Source: Desulfitobacterium sp038181555
Lineage (GTDB): Bacteria; Bacillota; Desulfitobacteriia; Desulfitobacteriales; Desulfitobacteriaceae
Length of the DNA stretch: 54,498 nucleotides
Direction of reading: 5' to 3'
NCBI RefSeq assembly: GCF_038181555.1
Contig: NZ_JBBWUA010000022.1
Coordinates: 1 to 54,498 of the forward strand
The notes under the pieces are model-generated. The model saw nothing but the letters and a program-made list of their open reading frames with translations. It was not told the DNA's origin and ran no database searches. A program made the translations under genes and the position numbers. Shown here piece by piece: positions 1-7,832 of this stretch (position 1 is its first letter; each line of letters starts with the position of its first letter).

Positions 1-698
1 CCGGGGCAGATGGAACAGTCGGACCGACAGGATCGACGGGGGCTACAGGAGCTACAGGTGCAGATGGAGCAATTGGACCGACAGGAACGACGGGAGCCAC
101 AGGGGCCACCGGTGCAGACGGAGCAATTGGACCGACAGGAGTGACGGGAGCCACAGGGGCTACCGGGGCAGACGGGGCAATTGGACCGACAGGAACGACG
201 GGAGCCACAGGGACTACCGGGGCAGACGGAGCAATCGGACCGACAGGAGCGACGGGGGCTACAGGAGCTACCGGGGCTACAGGAACGGGTATTGCACAGA
301 GGTATGCGTTTATTGACGCAACAGGCCCTATCGCTGTTTACCCGCCATCAGCCGAAGTAACAGTCGCGAGTGTCACTCAACCTGTTGAGATAGGCCAACG
401 ACTCAAAATTGATTACGCTTTTGCCATCGATTTTGTTGTAACTTCTAACTGGTCTTTCGTGTGCGAAGTTCGACTATACAGAGATGCAACGTTGATCAAT
501 ACTCGGACATTTAATAGAATTGGTCAAACTGCGGGCAATCAAAGATTTCCAATGTCAAGCACGTATACCGATGTAGTTCCTGCAACGAGTGCAAGCTCAA
601 CCTACAGTATAAGAGTTCTTGTAACAACGGCAACAAGCATCACTTCAGCAGCTACTGGAACTAGTATCACCGAGAATATCATCACATTTACACCTTAA
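1..698 (+). CDS. Collagen-like (Gly-X-Thr) repeat surface protein, 3' part
   Basis: The reading frame is open from base 3 with no upstream start, so the gene begins before the window. The first ~95 codons are uninterrupted Gly-X-Y triplets rich in Thr (GADGAIGPTGTTGATGAT-type units). About 133 non-repetitive residues follow, mostly beta-prone, ending in a normal TAA. Collagen-like stalks capped by a C-terminal beta domain are typical of BclA-type exosporium or surface filament proteins of spore-forming Firmicutes, where the stalk trimerises and the Thr residues are often glycosylated. The family is inferred from architecture only; I do not recognise the C-terminal domain. A strong terminator follows directly. 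A second collagen-repeat gene lies at the other end of the window. Confidence 0.8.
   Translation, partial: GADGTVGPTGSTGATGATGADGAIGPTGTTGATGATGADGAIGPTGVTGATGATGADGAIGPTGTTGATGTTGADGAIGPTGATGATGATGATGTGIAQRYAFIDATGPIAVYPPSAEVTVASVTQPVEIGQRLKIDYAFAIDFVVTSNWSFVCEVRLYRDATLINTRTFNRIGQTAGNQRFPMSSTYTDVVPATSASSTYSIRVLVTTATSITSAATGTSITENIITFTP
3..281. repeat. 54-bp tandem repeat encoding an 18-residue collagen unit
   Basis: About five head-to-tail copies of a 54-bp unit are visible, beginning near 3, 57, 111, 165 and 219. Each encodes Gly-Ala-Asp-Gly-Ala-Ile-Gly-Pro-Thr followed by Thr-rich triplets. Copies differ mostly at third positions and at one or two variable residues. The array continues upstream out of view. 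Confidence 0.85.
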
Positions 699-709
699 AC
701 CTTAGCTGG

Positions 710-752
710 GAGAACAGAACCGCGAGAGAATTGTGGTTCTGTTCTCTATTTT
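710..752 (+). terminator. Rho-independent terminator of the collagen-like gene
   Basis: A perfect 12-bp stem (GAGAACAGAACC at 710-721 with GGTTCTGTTCTC at 735-746) has a 13-base loop and is followed by TATTTT. Confidence 0.85.
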
Positions 753-874
753 GGGAGTTTAGCCGACTATCAAAATCAAAATATCAAAATCCTACAATCT
801 AGGATATAATTACCCTAATAAGAAAAAATACTACTGATACGATTTGATTTAGCAAAGAAACGGGGAAGATATTT

Positions 875-2197
875 TTGGGCAGTCTAGGAACCTCGATTAT
901 GATCGTGCTCATTCTCATTATGGCTAACGGTTTATTTGCCATGACAGAGATCGCCATTGTGACATCTAAAAAGAATAGGTTGGTAAGTGCCAAGGAAAAA
1001 GGAGATTCCCGGGCAGCCTATGCGTTAAAGCTGACGGAAGACCCGAATCAGTTGCTTTCAACCATTCAGATCGGTATTACCCTCATTGGGGTAATTACCG
1101 GGGCCTATGGTGGTGCAACTATTGCTGGACAGCTGGCTGAATATGTGGATGATAATGCAATTCTGGCACCGATAAGTTACCAGTTCAGCTTTATCTTAGT
1201 GGTTGGCTTATCGACCTATTTATCTCTAATCATCGGTGAACTTGTCCCCAAGCGAATCGGTATGGGCAACCCAGAAAAAGTCGCCTGTAGGGTAGCCAAA
1301 CCGATGTATTACTTTTCCAAATTTGGACGCCCCCTAATCTGGTTTCTCAGTAAATCCACAGAATTCGTCTTGAAGCTCCTGCGCATTAAGCCCAGTACTG
1401 AACCGGATGTGACTGAGGAAGAGATCACCTCGCTTATTGAGCAAGGGGTTTATAGCGGGGTTGTCGAAGAGATTGAACAGGACATGGTGGAACAGATTTT
1501 TGACCTGAGCGATAGGCGTTTATCAGATATTCTGACTCCTCGTACCCAGATCGTCTGGATTGATATCGAAGATTCCTTCGTGGATATTATAAGTCAAATG
1601 AATTCAAGTCCCCACTCCAAGTTCCCCGTGGGTAAGGACAGCTTAGATGATTTTCAAGGAGTGCTTCATACCAAAGACGTTTTTGCCAAGTTGGTATCTG
1701 GGGAGGAATTTGCTATCGCTGACTGCATTAAGGATACACTCATCCACCCTGAGTCTATGAAGGTCTTTCAAGCCTTGAAGACCTTTCAAGAAGCTGGTCG
1801 CCACGAAGCTATGGTTATCGATGAATACGGTGGTATTGAGGGCTTTGTAACCCTACACGACATCATGGAAAACATCATCGGGGATATGCCCTTAAGGGAA
1901 GAAGAGAGCTACCCGGAAATCATCGAAAAGGACGAGCTTTCTTGGTTGGCCGATGGCTTGGTGGATATCGATACCTTCAGGCGATATTTTGACTTAGAGG
2001 ATGAAGAAATGCCTTACACTGGAAATTATCATACCTTAGGGGGCTTTATCACCAATGAGATTGGGGATATACCGAAGGTGACGGAGAAGGTCTATGTTGG
2101 TAATCTGCGCTTGGAAGTGGTGGATATGGACCATGTGCGCGTCGACAAGGTAATGATTACAAAGGTCAATAAAGAGGAACCGGAATACCAAATCTAA
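875..2197 (+). CDS. CNNM/CBS/CorC-HlyC family membrane protein
   Basis: A 440-residue protein of the hemolysin-C/CorC (CNNM) family, thought to export or regulate Mg2+ or other divalent cations at the cytoplasmic membrane. The N-terminal ~170 residues hold several hydrophobic helices (CNNM domain, starting GSLGTSIMIVLILIM). Around residue 220 comes the family signature LTPRTQIVWID, which opens a CBS pair extending to ~340. The C-terminal ~90 residues form the CorC_HlyC domain. Length is normal. The TTG start is preceded by GGGGAAG about 7 bases upstream. The next gene follows after 70 bases and may be co-transcribed. Substrate is not shown by the sequence. Confidence 0.88.
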   Translation: MGSLGTSIMIVLILIMANGLFAMTEIAIVTSKKNRLVSAKEKGDSRAAYALKLTEDPNQLLSTIQIGITLIGVITGAYGGATIAGQLAEYVDDNAILAPISYQFSFILVVGLSTYLSLIIGELVPKRIGMGNPEKVACRVAKPMYYFSKFGRPLIWFLSKSTEFVLKLLRIKPSTEPDVTEEEITSLIEQGVYSGVVEEIEQDMVEQIFDLSDRRLSDILTPRTQIVWIDIEDSFVDIISQMNSSPHSKFPVGKDSLDDFQGVLHTKDVFAKLVSGEEFAIADCIKDTLIHPESMKVFQALKTFQEAGRHEAMVIDEYGGIEGFVTLHDIMENIIGDMPLREEESYPEIIEKDELSWLADGLVDIDTFRRYFDLEDEEMPYTGNYHTLGGFITNEIGDIPKVTEKVYVGNLRLEVVDMDHVRVDKVMITKVNKEEPEYQI

Positions 2198-2267
2198 GAT
2201 TAAAGGATATTGGAAAAAAGAAGGCGAATAAAAAGGAAAACGCTGTAAAAATTGGTGGAGGTTCAAC

Positions 2268-3551
2268 ATGAAGAAGGGTTACTCCCCGCAACGTATTCCT
2301 TTAACGTCCTTTCTTGTTTTTCTCTCGCTATTTTTTCTATTATTGTGCTTAGCAGGCTGCCAAAGTCAATCGGTTACCTCGGGAGCGCCAATTGGGCAAG
2401 CTGACAATACTGTGCCTGCTTCCAAACCAGAGACCAAGCCTGAGTACATCACTAAGAAGGACACCGTTACCCTAATTGCTTTAGGGGATATTCTGATGCA
2501 TAATACCTTGATCTGGTCAGGTGGACAGCCTGACGGAAATTATGCCTTTGACTTCTTTGGAGAGGTTCGAGATCTGATGGAGGAGGGGGATTATTGCACT
2601 ACGAATTTAGAGACGGCTTTGGCCGGACCGGAAACAGGCTATACCGGGTATCCTCTTTTTAATAGTCCCGACCCTGTTGCTGATCATCTCAAGGAGTATG
2701 GAGTGGATGGAGTAGTGGCAACTAATAACCATCTGCTTGATAGGGGTTACCAAGGGGCCTTAAGGACAGTGAAAGTCCTTGAAGAGGCTGGCTTAGATAC
2801 TATTGGGATCAAGAAAAGCGCCGAAGATCCCGGATTTCTGATCAAGAATATTCGCGGCGCTCAGGTTGGTTATCTATCCTATACATACGGAACCAATGGC
2901 TTAAGCCTCCCTACCGAGCATACTTACTTTGTAAACATGCTGGAAAAAGAGCGCATTCTCCAAGATATTGATGCACTTAGACCCCAAGTTGACCTGTTGA
3001 TTTTAGTCCTGCATTGGGGAGTGGAATACAGTACAGAGCCTACGGCAGAGCAGAGAAGCCTAGCCCGAGAGTTTCTGGAAGCAGGAGCTGATGCTATCGT
3101 GGGTAGCCATCCTCATGTTATCCAGCCCGTTGAGTACTTTACTATTGATGGAAAAAAGAAATTTGTAGCCTATTCCATCGGGAACCTTATTGGAGATCAA
3201 CGAGGTCAAGAACGCAACAGTGGGGTCATTCTCCAATTAAAGTTTAGTATTGAAAAAGTAATGCAGCCAAGCGTGACGGAATCTGTAACGTCAACCAAGG
3301 CAATGAAGAGCGATGCTCGTTTGATTTCACACACTGTAAAGCTTGACGAGGTCAAGCTTATTCCTACCTTCTCCCATAGCTATACCAAAGAAGGCAGGCA
3401 ACAATTCCGCGTCATCCCCGTGGAAGAAACCATCGAGAAAATCAAGACGAATAAAGAGAAAATCCTCACCGGTGCGAATCTACCGCTTCTGGAAAATGTC
3501 TTAAAAACGACCCAGGATCGTCTGAGCCGATTCACGACAAACGAGCTGTAA
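2268..3551 (+). CDS. CapA-family metallophosphatase-like lipoprotein
   Basis: A 427-residue protein of the CapA/PgsA family (poly-gamma-glutamate synthesis protein, calcineurin-like fold). It starts with a lipoprotein signal peptide ending in CLAGC (lipobox Cys near residue 31), so it should sit on the outer face of the membrane. The metal-site-like motifs of the family are present in order: ALGDILMHN near 70, NLETAL, ATNNHLLDRG, LHWGVEY and GSHPHVIQP near 285. A GGAGG ribosome binding site precedes the ATG. No other capsule genes (capB/capC) are nearby, so the role in polymer export is not supported here. It may instead be a general envelope hydrolase. Confidence 0.85.
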   Translation: MKKGYSPQRIPLTSFLVFLSLFFLLLCLAGCQSQSVTSGAPIGQADNTVPASKPETKPEYITKKDTVTLIALGDILMHNTLIWSGGQPDGNYAFDFFGEVRDLMEEGDYCTTNLETALAGPETGYTGYPLFNSPDPVADHLKEYGVDGVVATNNHLLDRGYQGALRTVKVLEEAGLDTIGIKKSAEDPGFLIKNIRGAQVGYLSYTYGTNGLSLPTEHTYFVNMLEKERILQDIDALRPQVDLLILVLHWGVEYSTEPTAEQRSLAREFLEAGADAIVGSHPHVIQPVEYFTIDGKKKFVAYSIGNLIGDQRGQERNSGVILQLKFSIEKVMQPSVTESVTSTKAMKSDARLISHTVKLDEVKLIPTFSHSYTKEGRQQFRVIPVEETIEKIKTNKEKILTGANLPLLENVLKTTQDRLSRFTTNEL

Positions 3552-3655
3552 TTTACGATTAGTAAATTTATGATTAATAATTTATCTTAATATACTTATA
3601 AACGTTATGTAAAGATTTTGACATTTACGGTTTGCTAGGAAGGAATTTTATTAGT

Positions 3656-3755
3656 AACCTAGAATATATCTATTTATAGCCTACAACATAGTATAAAAGT
3701 ATCATGGAGATACTGCTTGTTCTGTAGGACAACTAGGTTTATTATCAGTGATAAT
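3656..3755 (+). promoter_or_regulatory. Foldable leader upstream of cbiM (unassigned)
   Basis: The 292-base gap before cbiM can fold into nested helices: AACCTAG 3656-3662 with CTAGGTT 3733-3739, inside it CCTACA 3680-3685 with TGTAGG 3723-3728, and inside that AGTATC 3698-3703 with GATACT 3709-3714. A separate hairpin follows, ATTATC 3741-3746 with GATAAT 3750-3755. All arms pair without mismatch. I do not recognise a cobalamin riboswitch core. A metal-sensing RNA is possible but is only an inference. A TTGACA lies at 3618-3623 without a clear partner. Confidence 0.35.
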
Positions 3756-3843
3756 TTCAAACTATGGATATGGCCATGAAGGTCTTGCCTGAAGAAATGG
3801 GCGGATTTTCATGGTTTTATTTTTGGAAAGGGAGATGATTAAT

Positions 3844-4896
3844 ATGCATATGGCAGACGCTCTGATCTCACCGGCAGTAGGGGTGACCATGTGGGCAGCG
3901 ACCGCAGGTGTCGCGGCTTATTCTATTAAGAAAATCCAAGATGATATGGATGAGAAGAAGATTCCTTTGATGGGAGTGATGGGGGCCTTTGTTTTTGCCG
4001 CTCAGATGATTAACTTTACCATACCCGGTACAGGATCCAGCGGTCATCTCGGTGGAGGCTTGTTGCTGGCCATACTTTTGGGTCCTTATGCAGGATTTCT
4101 GACCATGGCCGCAGTGTTGACCATACAGGCCTTATTCTTTGCCGATGGAGGGCTTTTGGCCTTAGGGGCGAATATATTTAATCTCGGCTTTTTTACTTGC
4201 TTTTTAGTCTATCCCCTTATTTATAAACCGCTGATGGCTAGAGAGTATAGTCCGAAACGGATCTTAGGTGTGGCCCTTTTAGCGGCAGTCATCGGTCTTC
4301 AATTGGGTTCCTTTAGCGTTGTCCTTGAGACGCTTTTTTCCGGGAAAACCGAATTGCCGTTTAACACTTTCCTCCTACTCATGCAGCCCATTCATTTGGC
4401 GATTGGGATTGTCGAGGGTCTGGTGATAGCGGCAGTAGTTACATTTGTTTGGAAGGAGCGTCCGGAGATTCTTGATAATGCTAGTCGTGGAGAAAGGTTG
4501 GGGAGCATCTCTTTGAAGCGAGTTATTACGGTCCTTGCTTTAGCAGCGGTTCTCACCGGTGGAGTATTCTCTTGGTTTGCTTCGTCCAATCCCGATGGGT
4601 TGGAATGGTCTATGTATAAAACCTCTGGATTAGAAGAGCTGGAGGCACCGGGAGGGATTCATCAAGTCCTTGCTGATCTTCAAAGTAAAATCGCCTTTCT
4701 GCCGGATTATGGCTTCAAAGCCTCTGAGGAAGAAAGCACACCGGCTACTGCCGAAAGCAGCGACGTGTGGCCGGTAGTTGATAGTGGTACTTCCACAGCG
4801 GGCATCGTGGGTGCAGGCTTGACTCTCGCATTGGCGGGAATAGTCGGATTTGGTGTAACATCACTCAAAAAAAGGAATTCTAATTCAGCGAGATAG
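3844..4896 (+). CDS. cbiM: Cobalt/nickel ECF transporter S component, CbiM with fused PDGLE (CbiN-like) domain
   Basis: A 350-residue membrane protein that selects and translocates Co2+ or Ni2+ in an energy-coupling-factor transporter. The start at 3844 is chosen because GGGAG lies just upstream and because it gives the family's conserved N-terminus Met-His-x-x-Asp (MHMADALISP), where His2 binds the metal. The core (residues 1 to ~215) has GTGSSGHLGGG and several membrane helices. After it comes a PDGLE domain (PDGLEWSMYK near 255) and a last transmembrane helix near 330, replacing a separate cbiN/nikN. The operon continues with cbiQ and cbiO. Metal preference cannot be read from sequence. 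The absence of a visible cobalamin riboswitch and of B12 genes leaves nickel plausible. Confidence 0.92.
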   Translation: MHMADALISPAVGVTMWAATAGVAAYSIKKIQDDMDEKKIPLMGVMGAFVFAAQMINFTIPGTGSSGHLGGGLLLAILLGPYAGFLTMAAVLTIQALFFADGGLLALGANIFNLGFFTCFLVYPLIYKPLMAREYSPKRILGVALLAAVIGLQLGSFSVVLETLFSGKTELPFNTFLLLMQPIHLAIGIVEGLVIAAVVTFVWKERPEILDNASRGERLGSISLKRVITVLALAAVLTGGVFSWFASSNPDGLEWSMYKTSGLEELEAPGGIHQVLADLQSKIAFLPDYGFKASEEESTPATAESSDVWPVVDSGTSTAGIVGAGLTLALAGIVGFGVTSLKKRNSNSAR

Positions 4897-4958
4897 TACC
4901 AGTCCAATGAAGCAGTTTAATTGGAAATCGCCTGTGGGCTTTGTGAGGGATAGAGTTT

Positions 4959-5756
4959 ATGGCCAATATGATGGATACGGTTTTTGATATGCGGCTTTTG
5001 GATGACTTGTCCGGCAAAGATACGGTCATCCATAGAGTTCACCCTTTAGCAAAGCTGCTCACAACACTTCTCTATATTATTGTGGTTGTATCCTTTGATC
5101 GCTTTGAAATCCTAGGCCTTTTGCCCTTGGTTTTCTTTCCGGTGCTCGTGATTTCCTTGGGGGAGCTACCCCTTGCACCCATTATGAAGCGCATGCTCCT
5201 GGCTGCCCCCTTCGCTTTGGGAATAGGAATACTCAACCCCTTTTTTGACCAGCAGGTCTTTATGGTTGGCGGAATCACCCTGTCTAGGGGTTGGATCACC
5301 TTTATGTCAATTCTCATTAAATGCGTCCTGACAGTAAGTGCAGCCCTTTTACTGATAGCTACCACGGGCATGGATAAACTTGGCTCTGCTTTGCGGTTGC
5401 TCAAAATCCCCAAATTGTTTGTCCTTCAGCTCCTCTTAACCTATCGCTATATCTCTGTCTTACTAGAAGAGGTTTCGACGATTTGGAGAGCTTATTCCTT
5501 GCGCGCCCCTCAGCAGAAGGGGATCAATCGTAAGGTTTGGGGGCCCCTAATCGGACAACTGTTGCTACGGACCTATGAGAGAGCTCAACGGGTCTATCAA
5601 TCTATGTGTTTAAGAGGATTTAAAGGGGAGTATAACACGGGGGAGCAGCAGAAACCTGCAGGCAAGGATTTTGTTTATATGTTGAGTTGGGGTGTCTTTT
5701 TCATCCTTACGAAAAGTTTCAACATTCCTATGCTGTTAGGTAGTTTATTAAATTAA
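4959..5756 (+). CDS. cbiQ: ECF transporter transmembrane component CbiQ
   Basis: The 265-residue T component couples the metal-binding CbiM to the ATPase. It has about five or six hydrophobic helices. The coupling-helix Ala-Arg-x region is visible as EVSTIWRAYSLRAPQQKG near 165-185, and a second, Arg-rich signature RTYERAQRVYQSMCLRG lies near 205. It starts 62 bases after cbiM and precedes cbiO by about 115 bases, in the standard cbiMQO order. GAGGGA about 7 bases upstream supports the ATG at 4959. Confidence 0.92.
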   Translation: MANMMDTVFDMRLLDDLSGKDTVIHRVHPLAKLLTTLLYIIVVVSFDRFEILGLLPLVFFPVLVISLGELPLAPIMKRMLLAAPFALGIGILNPFFDQQVFMVGGITLSRGWITFMSILIKCVLTVSAALLLIATTGMDKLGSALRLLKIPKLFVLQLLLTYRYISVLLEEVSTIWRAYSLRAPQQKGINRKVWGPLIGQLLLRTYERAQRVYQSMCLRGFKGEYNTGEQQKPAGKDFVYMLSWGVFFILTKSFNIPMLLGSLLN

Positions 5757-5870
5757 TTTAAGCGATTGCATATAGCCCAAGATATTTCTCCTTGCTCAGG
5801 ATGACTATGGTTTGCACTATTTGTCATTTTGAAGGAAGAACGACTGGTGGATATTAACAGGAGGGACCTT

Positions 5871-6635
5871 ATGAGTCACCATATGACAGAAGTTAGAGAT
5901 CTAGAATTTATTTATCCTGATGGGCATAAGGCAATTAAGGGGATGACCTTCACTATTCATCATGGCGAGTCGGTAGGGATTATCGGAGCTAACGGTGCGG
6001 GGAAATCTACTTTACTTATGCTACTTATGGGAGTGTTGTTCCCTAGTCGAGGGGAGGTTCGGGTAGGGGAGGTTCTGGTGACGAAAAAAACCCTTCCCAT
6101 AGTCCGACAACGGATGGGAATGGTATTTCAAAACCCCGATGATCAGTTGTTTATGAATACAGTCTATGAGGATGTGGCCTTTGGACCTCGCAATTATGGA
6201 CTGGATGAACAGGAGGTGGAGAAACGAGTGCTTCAAGCTCTAGAGATGGTGGGAATTCCTCATCTAAAGGATCGAGCACCCTATAAGTTATCCGGCGGAG
6301 AAAAAAGAGCGGCCGCTATAGCCGCTGTGCTTTCCCTGCAACCAGATATCTTAATCATGGATGAGCCCTCATCTGCTCTTGATCCGAAATCTAGGCGAAG
6401 ACTTATGAAAATGCTCCAAACCTTCGACCATACCAAGATTATTACAAGTCACGATATGGATATGGTCTATGAATTATGTAACAGAATCATAATTATTCAT
6501 CAGGGAGTCGTTGCCGCCGACGGGCCAACAGCGGAAATCTTGGCCAATGCAAAATTACTAGATGCCTGTGGCTTAGAGATGCCCTTGGCTATGCAGGGAT
6601 GCCCAGTCTGTGGATTAAATCGTGAAAATGGCTAG
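5871..6635 (+). CDS. cbiO: ECF transporter ATPase CbiO
   Basis: A 254-residue ABC ATPase that powers the Co/Ni transporter. It has Walker A GANGAGKST near residue 40, Q-loop VFQNPDDQLF, signature LSGGEKRAAAIA, Walker B ILIMDEPSSALD and the switch His in ITSHDMDM. The Q-loop NPDDQ form is typical of ECF ATPases. The ATG at 5871 is chosen over an in-frame TTG at 5829 because AGGAGGG lies directly before it. The last codons overlap by 4 bases the convergent glycosyltransferase gene, and no terminator lies between them. Confidence 0.92.
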   Translation: MSHHMTEVRDLEFIYPDGHKAIKGMTFTIHHGESVGIIGANGAGKSTLLMLLMGVLFPSRGEVRVGEVLVTKKTLPIVRQRMGMVFQNPDDQLFMNTVYEDVAFGPRNYGLDEQEVEKRVLQALEMVGIPHLKDRAPYKLSGGEKRAAAIAAVLSLQPDILIMDEPSSALDPKSRRRLMKMLQTFDHTKIITSHDMDMVYELCNRIIIIHQGVVAADGPTAEILANAKLLDACGLEMPLAMQGCPVCGLNRENG

Positions 6636-7630
6636 CTCTCTAGTAGATGTTGATAGGCAGTTAAAGTCAATTCTCCGACCCTAGCCCAAGAATAATGCTT
6701 GTGAATATGCTCTGTTAAAGGCCTTGGCGAGATCGTCAAGGCCTTTTCTAAGGCAGGGGTAAGACTAGTCTCCTCAAAGGGATTCACATATATGGCCATA
6801 TCTTGAAAATACTCTTTGGACCATCCTTGATTCGTGGTAAGGACCATAGCCCCACAAGCTCCGGCTTCCAAGCTGGATAAGCCCGTAGTTTCAAACCAAC
6901 TCGGCATAGCATGGATTTTGGCTGCCGCGAAGGCAGAGGCAAGAAGTCTTCCTTGGAGTGTACCCAGGTAGATTACATGTGGATAAGCCTGCACTTCTTC
7001 AAAGTATTGGGGTTCATCGATAGGACCGGCTAAAACGAGGGTGAGTCCCAGTTCCTGACAGCACTGGGCAAGCCATTTTTGATTTTTACGGGAGGAGATA
7101 CGAGCCACCGATAGTACAAATTCCTCGGGGAGCCCCGGACATTGCTCTCGAAAGTAGGTTTCGTCGATGCCAAGGTATTCGGTGGGGAATCCATTAGGGA
7201 TAACCTTGTAGGGTGTTACCACTTGAAAATCCTTTTGGATTTGCTCCATTTCCAGCTGACTACTCGGAAGGAGTAGATTGCTTTCTCGTAGTAATTGTCC
7301 CCGCCAGGGTTGATAGGACTCCCATTGATCGAAGACGAGCGAATGTGTATTGTCTCTTTTTAGGTAATGTTCCATATTCCAATAGATGGGGGAAACTACG
7401 AGGGGCTTCTTTTGTTTCTTGGCATTTTCGAAGAACATAGACACGTCTGCTACCGGGGTGGCATTAAATACATGTACCAAGTCATATTCATCAAGTTGGA
7501 TCCTGGGATTTAGAGATAAAAAGACTTGGATGCCAAGGTTTTTAAGGGCTTGGGCGGTAGCCAAGAGCTGAATGGTATCCCCTGCAGGGTGTTTGCGATA
7601 ATCTTGACGAGCTTGAAAAAGAACCTTCAC
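6632..7630 (-). CDS. Glycosyltransferase, GT-B fold, family 4-like
   Basis: A 332-residue glycosyltransferase lacking membrane segments. The C-terminal half carries the family features: EFVLSVARISSRKNQ (start of the donor domain, near 170), then TTGLSSLEAGACGAMVLTT near 248-266, holding the Glu that contacts the nucleotide-sugar. The N-terminal acceptor domain is diverged and short. The GTG start has AGGGGAT 7 bases upstream. It is the last gene of a minus-strand group with a DUF1858-like gene 4 bases upstream, a long unknown gene and a possible surface protein, so a role in decorating a surface or spore component is possible. Acceptor and donor are unknown. Confidence 0.82.
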   Translation of the reverse strand: MKVLFQARQDYRKHPAGDTIQLLATAQALKNLGIQVFLSLNPRIQLDEYDLVHVFNATPVADVSMFFENAKKQKKPLVVSPIYWNMEHYLKRDNTHSLVFDQWESYQPWRGQLLRESNLLLPSSQLEMEQIQKDFQVVTPYKVIPNGFPTEYLGIDETYFREQCPGLPEEFVLSVARISSRKNQKWLAQCCQELGLTLVLAGPIDEPQYFEEVQAYPHVIYLGTLQGRLLASAFAAAKIHAMPSWFETTGLSSLEAGACGAMVLTTNQGWSKEYFQDMAIYVNPFEETSLTPALEKALTISPRPLTEHIHKHYSWARVGELTLTAYQHLLES

Positions 7631-7634
7631 ATTA

Positions 7635-7832
7635 TTATCCCCTTTGCAAGACTTTCAGCAAGGTCTCTGTTGCGAGATTGTAGCGTTGAGCAAGCTGATC
7701 TAGGGTCATATCCAGTAAGTAGTAGATTCCACACCCAGAGACGGGAATACCCAGTCTGCGGAAGAGAGGTTTGAGTTGGGGATATTGCTTAAGAACATCC
7801 CCGTATTTCATCAGACTGTTTATGTTAACCAT
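7635..7832 (-). CDS. DUF1858-like small protein
   Basis: A 65-residue protein resembling the DUF1858 fold: a stretch like YGDVLKQYPQLKPLFRRLGIPVSGCGIYYLLDMTLDQLAQRYNL, shown here only as its key parts (YPQLKPLFRRLGI, SGCG, LDQLAQRY). Family members are stand-alone or fused to redox proteins and usually carry a conserved Cys in a Gly-Cys motif, here SGCG near residue 34. The gene overlaps the end of its upstream neighbour by 13 bases and is 4 bases from the glycosyltransferase, so translation is probably coupled. Function of the family is not established. Confidence 0.65.
   Translation of the reverse strand: MVNINSLMKYGDVLKQYPQLKPLFRRLGIPVSGCGIYYLLDMTLDQLAQRYNLATETLLKVLQRG

Noticed and set aside
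3764..3838. 24-codon frame before cbiM
   Set aside because: No RBS before the ATG; the end merely overlaps the cbiM RBS.
3552..3843. Cobalamin riboswitch before cbiM
   Set aside because: The conserved B12-box sequence was not found.
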